DNA from: an uncultured Pirellula sp.
GTDB lineage: Bacteria > Planctomycetota > Planctomycetia > Pirellulales > Pirellulaceae
Direction of reading: 5' to 3'
NCBI GenBank assembly: GCA_903858115.1
Contig: CAIOHR010000305.1
Location: 1 to 64,000, forward strand
Length of the DNA: 64,000 bases
Shown: piece by piece, positions 43,016 through 51,782 of the stretch
Position numbering within the stretch: the stretch's first letter is position 1
How the letters are laid out: the number at the start of each line of letters is the position of its first letter
Notes under the pieces: model-generated
Seen by the model: only the letters and a program-made list of their open reading frames with translations
Told to the model about the DNA's origin: nothing
Database searches by the model: none
Translations under genes and position numbers: made by a program

Positions 43016-45766
43016 ATGATGAAGAAAAGTAAGTCGAAGAATCGATTGGCGAACCGCAAAGCTTCACGGGTTCAAGCAATTCAAAACAGAAAAGGCTTCT
43101 TGCTGTTGGTGGTGTTGCTGGTCGTTTCTGCCATTTCTCTTGGTGCCTTATCGTATTCAAGATCGATGATGACGGGGCGTGAAGAAGCAGCGATTGCAGG
43201 CGAGTCCATTCAGGCGCGATACGCAGCGGACTCGGGAATTGATGCGGCTCGTTTGTTCCTGGCGTATCCACGCGACCAGCGAACCGAATCGGGCGGAACG
43301 TACAGCAACCCGAATATGTTCCAAGCGATTTCTGTTTTGCAAGGTCGAGGGCAAACCAATGTATGCAACTACAGTTTGGTGGCACCTGACCTCAATGAGG
43401 ATGGGAAGTATGCAAGTGTCCGATTCGGTCTGCACAATGAATCTGCCAAGCTGAATATCAATGTATTGCCGATCATCGACAGTCAATTTTCATTGGCGCA
43501 AGTGCTGCAACAAGTAGCGGGTCCTGATCTATCAAGTTTAGGGCTCGGTGGCGGTCAACCTAGCGGCGGTGGTGGTAGTGGTGGTGGCGGTCAAGGTGGA
43601 GGAGGTGGCCAACCAAGTGCAGGAGGTGGCCAAACAAGTATGGCTCCCATGACAGGTGGTGGACAAGCGGTTGTTGGACTAGCTCTCGGAGGACAAACTG
43701 GCGGTGGACAAACTGGCGGTGGACAAACTGGCGGTGGAATCGGGGCAGCCCGTTCCGGTGGGAGTAGCTTAGGTGCAGCCGGTGGTTCTTCTTCGGGAGC
43801 GAGTGGTGGAGCAGCGAGTGGCGGTGTCGCTGGTGCTTTAGGCGGCGCTGGAAACGGAAACATTGCTCGATTATTGCTAATGGCTCTTCCCAGCATGACG
43901 GAAGATATCGCTGATGCCATTTTGGACTTCGTAGATACTGACGATACGGCGCGAGAGTATGGCGCCGAGGGGGATTATTACGCAACATTGGATCCACCGT
44001 ATGCGCCGGTGAATGGACCGCTTCAGTCGATTGAGCAGTTGCTTTTGGTGCGCGGAGTAACGCCCCAATTGCTTTTTGGATACGATCAAAATCGCAATGG
44101 AGTCTTGGACCCCGCAGAAGAGACCGCAGCAATGACCGCGGGATCAAGTGAATCGTCTGCGGATGCGAGTGCCGAGTCTGACATTCCAGAATTAGGATGG
44201 GCGGTTTACTTGACGATTTATTCTAAGGAGAAGAACGTTCAGGCCGATGGCTCACCCAAGATCAACATCAACGGCACGGATATGGCAACTTTGCAACCAG
44301 ATTTGGAGACCGCCGTCGGTGCAGATCTAGCAACGTTTATTGTTGCCTATAGGTATTTGGCAAACGCCCAGCAGCAGGGAGCCGCTGGCGCCGGTGCCGG
44401 TGCAGGGGGAGTTGGTCAGGGCGGAGCTGGCGGTGGACAAGGCGGCGGTGGACAAGGCGGCGGTCGTGATGGCGGCGGCGGGCCTGGCGGTGGCGGAGGA
44501 CGCGACGGCGGAGGACCTGGTGGGCCTGGAGGAGGGCGCGGACCTGGTGGCGGGTTTGGTCCTGGCGGCCCTGGCGGCGGGGGAGCTGGCGGTGGGTTTG
44601 GCCCTGGAGGAGGCGGCGGCCCTGGAGGAGGCGGCGGCCCTGGAGGCGGCGGCCCTGGAGGGGGCGGCCCTGGAGGGGGCGGCGGAAGAGGCCCTGGTGG
44701 AGGTCGTGGAGGTCGTTCGTCTTTTGTATGGGAAGCACTTCCGTTAGTCGCTACACAGCCTGCCATGTTGGTTTCTTTTCTGCAACAAAGCGGAGGACGA
44801 GGCCCAATGCAGAACGCTGGTGGACAAGCAGGCGGCGGTCAAGGTGGAGGAAGAGGACCTGGTAATGTGGGACCTGGCGGACAAGGCGGCGGTCGCGGCC
44901 CAGGAGGTGATGGTGGCGGTCGCCCTGGCGGTGATGGTGGCGGACGTGGGCCAGGTCGCGATGGTGGCGGCGGTGGTCGTGACGGTGGAGGGCCGGGCGA
45001 TGGCGGAGGTCGCGATGGCGGTGGCGGCGGTCGCGATGGCGGCGGCGGTCGCGACGGCGGAGGCCGCGGTAACGGAGGCGGTGGACCTGGAATGGGAGGT
45101 GGCGGTATGCCTGGACTTAGTCAAAGTGGTGCTGCACAAACAAAAACGCAAAAGTGGAATGCAGGCCTATTTGATTCCTTAGGAATCGATACGTCTCAGC
45201 CACCTTCGGGATCGGTTCGCCAAGTATTAGACCTGATCGATGCGCAGTTCACGGCTCAAGTGAACGGGGAGCAAGTTGTTTTCAAATCACCGTTGGAGCC
45301 AAATCCGATAGCGATGGCCATTTATCTTCCAACGATTATGGAAAAATTGACTGCGGTTACCGCAACTACTTTGCCTGGACGGATTAATATAAATGAGGCT
45401 CCGCGCGAGATTCTTCGAGGGTTGCCGGGCATAACGGAAGACATCTTGGAGCAGCTCATTGAGGCTCGTGCTCAGTCGGCAGACAACCAGAACCGCAAGT
45501 ATGAAACATGGCCGATGGTCGAGGGGATTCTCACTTTGCAGCAAATGCGAACGATCTCTCCATTGATCACCGGTGGTGGCGATGTCATGCGAGCCCACAG
45601 CGTGGGTTACTTTGAACAATCGGCTGGTTCCTCCCGTGTCGAAGCGGTTATCGATGCGTCTGGGAGCGTTCCGATTGTGGTTATGTACCGCAAGTTAGAT
45701 CACCTGGGGCGAGGCTTTAGCCAAAGCACCTTGGGACAAAGAGCTCAAGGACTTGTGAGCCAGTAA
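43016..45766 (+). CDS. GspK-like tip pseudopilin with large glycine-rich regions
   Basis: The 916-residue protein has a basic leader and then GFLLLVVLLVVSAISLGALS, the GspK-type helix without Glu5. 'GESIQARYAADSGIDAARLF' and a C-terminal helix-hairpin domain ('GRININEAPREILRGLPGIT') confirm the family. Standard GspK is about 320 residues; this one is nearly three times that. The extra length is three Gly-rich regions at about 178-281, 456-568 and 591-698, built from GGG, GGR, GGP and GQTGGG units. Their opposite-strand frames are artefacts. The segments may be flexible linkers or adhesive surfaces on the tip. Start is ATG 43016 or 43019. Confidence 0.85.
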   Translation: MMKKSKSKNRLANRKASRVQAIQNRKGFLLLVVLLVVSAISLGALSYSRSMMTGREEAAIAGESIQARYAADSGIDAARLFLAYPRDQRTESGGTYSNPNMFQAISVLQGRGQTNVCNYSLVAPDLNEDGKYASVRFGLHNESAKLNINVLPIIDSQFSLAQVLQQVAGPDLSSLGLGGGQPSGGGGSGGGGQGGGGGQPSAGGGQTSMAPMTGGGQAVVGLALGGQTGGGQTGGGQTGGGIGAARSGGSSLGAAGGSSSGASGGAASGGVAGALGGAGNGNIARLLLMALPSMTEDIADAILDFVDTDDTAREYGAEGDYYATLDPPYAPVNGPLQSIEQLLLVRGVTPQLLFGYDQNRNGVLDPAEETAAMTAGSSESSADASAESDIPELGWAVYLTIYSKEKNVQADGSPKININGTDMATLQPDLETAVGADLATFIVAYRYLANAQQQGAAGAGAGAGGVGQGGAGGGQGGGGQGGGRDGGGGPGGGGGRDGGGPGGPGGGRGPGGGFGPGGPGGGGAGGGFGPGGGGGPGGGGGPGGGGPGGGGPGGGGGRGPGGGRGGRSSFVWEALPLVATQPAMLVSFLQQSGGRGPMQNAGGQAGGGQGGGRGPGNVGPGGQGGGRGPGGDGGGRPGGDGGGRGPGRDGGGGGRDGGGPGDGGGRDGGGGGRDGGGGRDGGGRGNGGGGPGMGGGGMPGLSQSGAAQTKTQKWNAGLFDSLGIDTSQPPSGSVRQVLDLIDAQFTAQVNGEQVVFKSPLEPNPIAMAIYLPTIMEKLTAVTATTLPGRININEAPREILRGLPGITEDILEQLIEARAQSADNQNRKYETWPMVEGILTLQQMRTISPLITGGGDVMRAHSVGYFEQSAGSSRVEAVIDASGSVPIVVMYRKLDHLGRGFSQSTLGQRAQGLVSQ
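43691..43735 (+). repeat. 15-bp tandem repeat, 3 copies, inside the gspK-like gene
   Basis: GGACAAACTGGCGGT is repeated three times without change (43691-43705, 43706-43720, 43721-43735) and encodes (GQTGG)-type units. Its perfect copies point to recent expansion. Confidence 0.9.
44600..44700 (+). repeat. GGCGGCCCTGGAG-type minisatellite inside the gspK-like gene
   Basis: Imperfect units of GGCGGCCCTGGAG(G) recur across this stretch. They encode GGGPGG-type sequence. Length variation between strains would be expected. Confidence 0.75.
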
Positions 45767-45788
45767 ACAACGAAGAACGACTATATTC

Positions 45789-47519
45789 ATGACTAGAACA
45801 ATAAGTATAGATTGCGACCCACGCGAAGCGAGGATCGCTGTCGGAACAAGTGGCCTCACCGGAGTTTCGATCGAGCATGTGCTGAGCACACCGATAGATC
45901 TGGCGCCCGGTGAAGACTATTTGGAGAGCAAGCGAACGATTGAAGCAATTCAACTTCTGTTGAAGCAGGCCAATGTGCGCTCCGGAAACGTTATCGTTTG
46001 CATTGGACGGAGTAATGTTGAGCTACGATCTGTCCATCTGCCGAGCGTAGACAAGAACGAACTTCCCGAGATGGTTCGTTTCGCTGCACAACGCCACTTC
46101 GCGAATGTTGGGGATTCGTGGCCGATCGATTTCGTAACTCTTGGGACGACGGCTGAGGGGATGACCGAGGTACTTGCTGCCTCGATGAATCCTTCTCGAA
46201 TCGAGAGGATTAGCAAACTACTGGAAGCAAACGGCCTCAAATTGGGGCAACTGGTTTTGCGCCCGATGGTGGCTAGTGCTGTTGCGATTCAAAAGCGGCC
46301 TGAATTAGCGAATACTCCAACGCTTTTCATCGATCTGTTGGCTGAGGAAGCCGATATGGCAATCGTTGATGGCAAGCACGTAGTGTTCATGCGTACGATT
46401 CGATTCGATTCGAGCCAAGACGAAGCGAGCCGAGCGAAAACACTGACGAATGAAATCAAACGAACGCTACTGTCTGCTGCTTCGCAGAGCTCAACATTGA
46501 ATGTGAAGCAGGCGTTTATCTGGGGAGCCGCGACTACCAACAAAGTGCTGTGCGAAGCGCTCGCTCATTCCTTGGAAATGCCAGTCGCCTCTCTCGATCC
46601 GTTCGATCTCGTCGATGCCTCGCCCAAGGCAAAATTGGAAGCAGCCGGTGAGCAAGGCCGATATGCGGCCGTCATCGGGTCTCTTTTGGCACCGAACTAT
46701 TCGGAGCACCTTATCGACTTTTGCAATCCTAGAAAGAGGGTCGAAAAGAAACGACCCATCTTCAAATATGCACTTGCCGGTACAGCGGCGGCAGCAGTGT
46801 TGGGGTTCGGTTTCTATTCGTACTATTCGCGACATGCCGAGTTGGATTCCGAAATCAGTCTATTGGAGAAAGCGATCAAGGACAACGAAGAGTCCGTGAA
46901 ACTCGCAAACGTCAAAAACAGCCAGTGGAAAAAAGTCGAAGGTTTTATGTCCGCGGATTTCAATTGGTTAGACGAGTTGGATTACTTGTCCAAGAAGTCA
47001 CTACCGGCGGACAAGGCGATTTATAATGGCTTCGCATTTAGTATTGAACCTCGCACCAACAACGCAACCATCGCGACTAGGTACGAAACGCCGGAACAAG
47101 AAATTGCACCCAAGCTCCAGAATTCACTTCGGGATACTGCCCACGTGGTTACTGGCACTGGGATATCCAAGAATCCCGACAAGTCAGGAAAATTCCCATG
47201 GATCCAGGATCTCATTGTGAAGATCCAACCACAGACCGTAGCGGATCCACGACAATGGAAGCAAAAGCCTGTTGTCGAACCGCAGGGCGACGCCCCCCTC
47301 GAAGACGGAACTCAAGTCGCTGATGGGGCACTTAAGACAGACGCTGCATCCGCGATCAATGTCGCTCTGCCAAAGACAGAGAATTCGGTGCCAGCCGATC
47401 CGTCCAAGAGCACGAGTGTTGGCGAGAAACCTGCTGACAATCCAACGCCACAGCCTTCTCAGGACAAACCGACTGCAGGTAGCAATTCGACTAGCGAATC
47501 TTCGAAAGCGGGAGCATAG
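45789..47519 (+). CDS. GspL/PilM-like assembly protein
   Basis: The 576-residue protein has an actin-like cytoplasmic part (about 1-310) of the PilM/GspL type: ISIDCDPREARIAVGTSG and 'LFIDLLAEEADMAIVDGKHV'. A membrane span follows at about 330-348 (YALAGTAAAAVLGFGFYSYY), then a periplasmic coiled and ferredoxin-like part. The last 80 residues are Pro/Ser/Lys-rich and probably disordered. GspL couples GspE to the platform and pairs with GspM; the next gene is GspM-like and begins 2 bases later. It starts 22 bases after the gspK-like stop, inside the same operon. Confidence 0.85.
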   Translation: MTRTISIDCDPREARIAVGTSGLTGVSIEHVLSTPIDLAPGEDYLESKRTIEAIQLLLKQANVRSGNVIVCIGRSNVELRSVHLPSVDKNELPEMVRFAAQRHFANVGDSWPIDFVTLGTTAEGMTEVLAASMNPSRIERISKLLEANGLKLGQLVLRPMVASAVAIQKRPELANTPTLFIDLLAEEADMAIVDGKHVVFMRTIRFDSSQDEASRAKTLTNEIKRTLLSAASQSSTLNVKQAFIWGAATTNKVLCEALAHSLEMPVASLDPFDLVDASPKAKLEAAGEQGRYAAVIGSLLAPNYSEHLIDFCNPRKRVEKKRPIFKYALAGTAAAAVLGFGFYSYYSRHAELDSEISLLEKAIKDNEESVKLANVKNSQWKKVEGFMSADFNWLDELDYLSKKSLPADKAIYNGFAFSIEPRTNNATIATRYETPEQEIAPKLQNSLRDTAHVVTGTGISKNPDKSGKFPWIQDLIVKIQPQTVADPRQWKQKPVVEPQGDAPLEDGTQVADGALKTDAASAINVALPKTENSVPADPSKSTSVGEKPADNPTPQPSQDKPTAGSNSTSESSKAGA

Positions 47520-47521
47520 CC

Positions 47522-48709
47522 ATGACGCAAAGAGAGAAAATACTTGGAGCTGCTGTTGCAGGAGTCGTATTGCTGTTCGCCGGGCAGATGGTTTGGTCGA
47601 ATATCCAGGCTGGATTCGCTGTGAAGGAAGGAACTATTGAGGCATTGAAGAAAAAGAAGTCAGATCAAGACCTTGCGAGCAAGCAAGGAATTGTGTCGAC
47701 ACAGCGACTTTCGAAAGTACAGCCTCGATCGGCATCGAAGAAAGAAGAACTCGCAAGAGCTACCTACCAACGATGGCTCATTGAACTGGCTGACCAGATT
47801 GAGCTTGAGGATCCTAGCGAACTTTCTTTGGGAGGATCTTCCGACAAGGATGGATTCCGCACGTACAAATTCCAATTGCGAGGGAATGGAAACCTGCAAC
47901 ATGTTACGAAGCTACTGCATGCTTATTATACGAAGCCCTTTCTCCATCGAATTAGTCGGCTAGACGTTCGACCTGCATCCAACCAAAAGGATACAGGTCG
48001 GCTTCTGATCACTTTGGAGTCTGAAGTCATGTCGCTACCGACTTCGAAAGATCTTCAGCCGGTATTGAAGTCGGATGACTCATTACTAGTAAAGTCACTC
48101 GAAGATTACGAACAAAGTATTCTTAATCGCAATCTATTGGCTAGTGAAAACCAGCCACCAAGAATGGCTCCATCCAAAACGGTGGAAGCGACCAAAGGCC
48201 TGAGGGTTGAATACACCGTCGACGCCAAGGATACCAATCCGAATCAATCGGTAAACTTCGCCATCGAAGGCGAAGCTCCGAAGGGGCTCGCTGTCGACAG
48301 CAAGTCTGGCAAACTGAATTGGACCGGCAACGATATAGGTGACTATAGTTTTACGATCGTCGCAACCGATAGTGGAATACCGGTAAAGTCCTCCAAGCAA
48401 CAGGTGACGGTTAAAGTCAAAGAGCCACCACCGCCCGAAAAGCCAATTCCGAAGTTTGACATAGCTTCGCAAGCTAAGTTGACTGGTTTGGTCTCAGGAC
48501 GTGAAGGTCCAGAGGGCTGGGTGATTTCCAAAACGGAAGGCAAGACACTGCGTCTTCGTGAAGGAGATGAACTCAAGCTCGGTGATGTTGTCGGCAAGAT
48601 TGTAAAGATCGGTGCCACCTATATGGAGGTTGAGACCGACGGCAAACGCTGGACCATAGGAACGGAAGAGTCTATTGCAGATGCTTTCAAACGAGGGCAG
48701 ATCGACTAG
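47522..48709 (+). CDS. GspM-like protein fused to Ig-like and GspC HR-like domains
   Basis: The 395-residue protein has one membrane span (about 10-28) and a helical segment. A ferredoxin-like GspM/PilO part follows (about 75-170, 'TYKFQLRGNGNLQHVTKLLH'). A beta domain at about 222-300 has 'VDSKSGKLNWTGNDIGDYSF' and TIVATDSG, typical of putative-Ig/cadherin-like folds. After a PPPPEKP linker comes a C-terminal domain (about 316-383): 'LTGLVSGREGPEGWVI', LRLREGDELKLGDVVG and 'GKIVKIGATYMEVETDGKRW'. That pattern resembles the HR domain of GspC or PilP, which binds the secretin N0 domain. It is last in the operon. The domain calls for the last two regions are by eye and need a profile search. 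Confidence 0.75.
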   Translation: MTQREKILGAAVAGVVLLFAGQMVWSNIQAGFAVKEGTIEALKKKKSDQDLASKQGIVSTQRLSKVQPRSASKKEELARATYQRWLIELADQIELEDPSELSLGGSSDKDGFRTYKFQLRGNGNLQHVTKLLHAYYTKPFLHRISRLDVRPASNQKDTGRLLITLESEVMSLPTSKDLQPVLKSDDSLLVKSLEDYEQSILNRNLLASENQPPRMAPSKTVEATKGLRVEYTVDAKDTNPNQSVNFAIEGEAPKGLAVDSKSGKLNWTGNDIGDYSFTIVATDSGIPVKSSKQQVTVKVKEPPPPEKPIPKFDIASQAKLTGLVSGREGPEGWVISKTEGKTLRLREGDELKLGDVVGKIVKIGATYMEVETDGKRWTIGTEESIADAFKRGQID

Positions 48710-48751
48710 CGACTGTCCTCATTTAACCTTAGGGTTGACAACATATTGTAG

Positions 48752-48771
48752 AACGATTGTCCTCAATCGTT
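48752..48771. repeat. 8-bp hairpin after the secretion operon
   Basis: AACGATTG-TCCT-CAATCGTT is a perfect 8-bp stem with a 4-base loop. It lies 42 bases after the GspM-like stop. It has only a short T-run after it (TTTT inside TTTTCTGG), so it could act as a weak terminator or as a REP-like element. Confidence 0.7.
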
Positions 48772-48805
48772 TTCTGGGCATCGAGAACTGCAGAACGTTT
48801 AACAT

Positions 48806-48823
48806 GCAATTGGGGACAATTGC
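48806..48823. repeat. 7-bp hairpin, second of a pair
   Basis: GCAATTG-GGGA-CAATTGC is a perfect 7-bp stem with a 4-base loop. The minus strand reads TTGTCCCCAA around the loop, similar to the TTGTCCTCAA of the first hairpin. The pair therefore looks like two copies of one element. Confidence 0.65.
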
Positions 48824-48859
48824 TCTCCTATAAATGGATGAGAAGGTTGTTTGCTTGGG

Positions 48860-49930
48860 ATGTCATGCGTCGAGTTAAGAAACATCACGAAGCGATTTGG
48901 CAACCGAAGGGCGGTTGACAATCTCACTCTATCGATCCGTGAAGCATCGTTTGTTGTGCTGTTGGGGGAGAGCGGTTGCGGGAAATCGACTTTACTGCGA
49001 TTGATTTCGGGGCTGGAGTCACCTGATAGTGGTGAGATTCTTTTGATGGGTCAGCTTGCTACAAGGCTGCAACCGCACAAACGCAATTGCAGCTTGTCAT
49101 TTCAAAATGGCGTCTGCTACGACCACTGGACTGTGCGAAAGAACATTGAGGAATCGGCCAAGGGAACCGATGCTAGGGTCTTAAGCGATGTTCTCGACAC
49201 GTTAGGTCTGAACGACTGTATGCATCAGTATCCGGCAGAGTTGTCGGGTGGGGAAAAGCAACGCGTGTCATTGGCGCGAACGCTAGTGTCCTCCAAAGGA
49301 ATCTACTTGCTCGATGAGCCCTTAGCGCAGTTGAATCCGAAAATGCGATACCATGCGAGGGAATTGATTCGCCGAGTGCATGATCAACATGCAAAGACGA
49401 CAGTGTTCGTGACGCATGATCTTGCTGAGGCATTGTTCTTGGCGGATATCGTCGTTGTGATGGACCAAGGGAAGATTGTATCCCAAGGCACGCCGCGCGA
49501 ATGTTTTGATCCGCCACTGAACGAACATTGCGCATCTTTATTGGGTTCGTTTGACCATCTGCCAGCGAGCCAAACAATTCCCCTGCCGCATCATTGGAAG
49601 ATTCTGGCAATCGGGCGCGAGGCAACGAAGTCGGGGCCGAAAGCTTGTCAGAGTGATGAGATCGTATTGCAAGGGAGAATTGTGAGTTGTCGGTGGCTCG
49701 GGACCTATTGGGAGCTCAGGGTAACTCCAATTCTGAGTTCCAACGTTGGTGCTAAGCATCGAATCGATCAAACGGTATCGGTGCATGTTCCCGATGGCCC
49801 ATTGGTTTCTCGAGAGCTAGCAAAGCAATTGAGGGCCGTTGAAGCGAAAAGACTTGGAACGGAATCGGACTCTTCGAGTGAAATGGTGTGGATATCGGCG
49901 ATGGTTCGATCTGGCGTTGAAGGACCTTGA
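48860..49930 (+). CDS. ABC transporter ATPase of the MalK/FbpC type
   Basis: The 356-residue nucleotide-binding subunit has LLGESGCGKSTLLRLISG (Walker A), a Q-loop SFQNGVCYDHWTV, signature LSGGEKQRVSLARTL, Walker B IYLLDEPLAQLNP and the H-loop VFVTHDLAEAL. A TOBE-like beta region follows (about 250-350). Sequence style matches importers of sugars, iron or similar solutes. No permease or binding-protein gene is adjacent, so it is an orphan ATPase or serves a permease elsewhere. ATG 48860 fits the family N-terminus; TTG 48851 is also possible and has AGAAGG closer to it. Confidence 0.88.
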   Translation: MSCVELRNITKRFGNRRAVDNLTLSIREASFVVLLGESGCGKSTLLRLISGLESPDSGEILLMGQLATRLQPHKRNCSLSFQNGVCYDHWTVRKNIEESAKGTDARVLSDVLDTLGLNDCMHQYPAELSGGEKQRVSLARTLVSSKGIYLLDEPLAQLNPKMRYHARELIRRVHDQHAKTTVFVTHDLAEALFLADIVVVMDQGKIVSQGTPRECFDPPLNEHCASLLGSFDHLPASQTIPLPHHWKILAIGREATKSGPKACQSDEIVLQGRIVSCRWLGTYWELRVTPILSSNVGAKHRIDQTVSVHVPDGPLVSRELAKQLRAVEAKRLGTESDSSSEMVWISAMVRSGVEGP

Positions 49931-50042
49931 CACAATAAAATCGGCGCAGACCAACAGCAACTCGTTCTTGTTCCGCAGGATGGCTATGGTTGGGATCTGA
50001 CGAGAAAGGTGTTGGCAAATGGAATGCCATCAGGAGGCCGAT

Positions 50043-50198
50043 TTGCGACGAATTTTCAAGCGATTTGTTTCGTTAGTGCTTCTTGTCCCTTTCGTGGGGT
50101 GTATTAACGCAAAGCTATGGAGCGAAGATGATTCGTTTGGAGGACGTTCTGTAGATAGTCAAAGACGCAGATCTATCTATTATGACCCTTTCCACTAA
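50043..50198 (+). CDS. Small putative lipoprotein, possibly frameshifted at its end
   Basis: A TTG at 50043 is preceded by AGGAGG (50032-50037) and opens a 51-codon frame: MRRIFKRFVSLVLLVPFVGC is a lipoprotein signal with a lipobox ending at Cys20. The mature part (INAKLWSEDDSFGGRSVD...) is short and polar and ends in YYDPFH. Just before the end, CCCTTTC forms an X-XXY-YYZ arrangement, and the -1 frame then stays open from 50186 to a TAA at 50300-50302. That extension reads 'PLNDIGPEVVGGRPRGFTDP' and on. The protein may end as written, be frameshifted, or be a decayed gene. Not recognised as a known family. Confidence 0.55.
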   Translation: MRRIFKRFVSLVLLVPFVGCINAKLWSEDDSFGGRSVDSQRRRSIYYDPFH

Positions 50199-50585
50199 AC
50201 GATATAGGGCCCGAAGTCGTGGGAGGACGGCCGAGAGGGTTCACCGATCCACTTCCGGAAGCAAAGCGAAACGAGATGAAGGCCAGACCCTTTGGCCCAT
50301 AAAGACCCCTACGGCCTCGTGCCGCTCGGTGAACTAGGTCCTGTAGCTAACGAGCCTTTCGCGACCAGTCGGGCAAGCCGACGTGGGGGCGGTTTTCACC
50401 TTTTGTTACGCTTGGCTAGCGGCGAACCGTACGCTCCAGTTGGACGAGCGGACGAGCCAACTGGGGGCGTGTCAGAGATTTTTCGATCTTCCGATTTTTT
50501 TCGACTTTCGCTAAAGTTCTAGCATCGCCGTTTCTTGGCGGCTCCATTCCAATCGTTCGCAGATGATAGCACGGAGGCTACGTCG
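50199..50585. other. Intergenic region with an 8-bp inverted repeat
   Basis: Apart from the -1 extension noted for the preceding gene, no gene is supported. CCAGTTGG (50436-50443) and CCAACTGG (50457-50464) are inverted with a 13-base loop. A 76-codon plus-strand frame at 50292-50522 has no family signal and lies across this inverted repeat, so it is not called. Confidence 0.5.
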
Positions 50586-51764
50586 ATGAAAAAGACAGTC
50601 ATTCTTGGTTTTGCTTCGCTTCTTTTTGCTTCGAGCGCTTTGTTGGCGGAGGAGCCGATGGGCCCTAGCCAGATGCAATCGCCTCGCCGATTGGCACTTG
50701 TCGTTTCTTCGGGTGGTGCTCCGTCCAAGTTACCTGAGCGAGATTGCGGATCCGATAGCGAAGATGGTTCAAGCTCCAATCTCCGGTACAGCGAATTGCT
50801 AAGTGGCTGGTTAAAGAGCCAGCCGAAGTTTACTACGTTGTTAGCTGTTCATTTCGCATCCGATGAGCAAGCGCCGGTGGTTCAGTGCGCAACTACAAGT
50901 GTCGCAGAAGAGATCCAAAAGGTAGGGGACAATCTCAACATACCTCGTGTCACGAAACCAATGATGTTTTCGACTGGCTTTCCAGCAGGGCTTGGGAAAA
51001 TCGTTGACGAAGTTATTTCGTGTGGTCATCGAATTTGTAATGGCAAGCAGTGCGTGGATGTCAATGATGAAACGGTCAAAGGGAGTGATTGCACCAACGA
51101 AATTACGGCTGAAGACGACCAGCCTATCCTGATGGTGCCTGTAGCGCCGCCTGCTCCACCGGCCGTCTTCGTTGCCGAATCAGCCGAGCAATCCTGTGAT
51201 CCGCTCGCAGACATGCTTCTTTCAGATAACGGCCTTAATCAAGCAGAAATCTCCGTTCCAATGGGGAAGTTCGTTCGATTGATGATGGATCGGGCCGAAA
51301 TGGCAACACGGTTGGAAATGAATGAGCAGATCGTGAGCGAACGCGCCGCAGCAATGGAGCAGATTTTGGCTCTGTCAGACAAGAACGCCAGACTAGCAAC
51401 GCAATTAGCGATCGCAGAAGTTCGGCAGCAACACACCGATAGTCTCGCAGCTTCCATGGCGGAAAAAGCCGAGAATGCATTGAAATTATCGGCGGCATCT
51501 GCTGATACAACTCAGAGCACAAGCGGAATGAATGAGATTCAATCTCCTGCGATGAAAGCGATTCAAGAAGATTTGGCAAACATTCGCAAGCAGATGTCGC
51601 TTCTTCGACGTTCGCAGCCCATTCCTTTCGCTGCCAGTTCCGTGGGACTACCTTTTCGCCCTTACGTTCCAACCGCTCAAGTCCTGGTACCGCCGCCTGC
51701 GAGCCCTTTGCTGGAAGGCGATGAATCTGAATCGTCTGATGCGTCGCAATCGACGATTAAGTAA
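50586..51764 (+). CDS. Secreted protein of unknown function with coiled-coil region
   Basis: The 392-residue protein has a clear signal peptide (MKKTVILGFASLLFASSALLA, cleaved near Ala-Glu-Glu). A variable Ser/Pro/Asp-rich middle carries several Cys residues ('CGHRICNGKQC'). A helical stretch at about 240-330 ('MDRAEMATRLEMNEQIVSER') should form a coiled coil. The end is Pro-rich. No enzymatic motif is visible. ATG 50586 has a GGAGGC stretch upstream and fits the signal peptide; the frame continues open to 50535. A 'DxxQ'-type low-complexity tail ends in SDASQSTIK. I do not recognise the family. Confidence 0.65.
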   Translation: MKKTVILGFASLLFASSALLAEEPMGPSQMQSPRRLALVVSSGGAPSKLPERDCGSDSEDGSSSNLRYSELLSGWLKSQPKFTTLLAVHFASDEQAPVVQCATTSVAEEIQKVGDNLNIPRVTKPMMFSTGFPAGLGKIVDEVISCGHRICNGKQCVDVNDETVKGSDCTNEITAEDDQPILMVPVAPPAPPAVFVAESAEQSCDPLADMLLSDNGLNQAEISVPMGKFVRLMMDRAEMATRLEMNEQIVSERAAAMEQILALSDKNARLATQLAIAEVRQQHTDSLAASMAEKAENALKLSAASADTTQSTSGMNEIQSPAMKAIQEDLANIRKQMSLLRRSQPIPFAASSVGLPFRPYVPTAQVLVPPPASPLLEGDESESSDASQSTIK

Positions 51765-51782
51765 GCTAGCTACAGAACTAGC

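Noticed and set aside
43691..43735. The 15-bp tandem repeat as a non-coding satellite
   Set aside because: It is in frame within the gspK-like gene and encodes its Gly-rich segment.
42204..45151. Long Pro-, His- or Ala/Val-rich frames in other phases of the Gly-rich gspJ and gspK regions
   Set aside because: They are by-products of GGN codon repeats in the real genes and show no start sites or family motifs.
48735..48740. TTGACA as a -35 box for the ABC ATPase gene
   Set aside because: No plausible -10 box follows at 16-18 bases.
50292..50522. A 76-codon plus-strand frame
   Set aside because: No ribosome-binding site or family signal, and it runs through an inverted repeat in a gene-free stretch.
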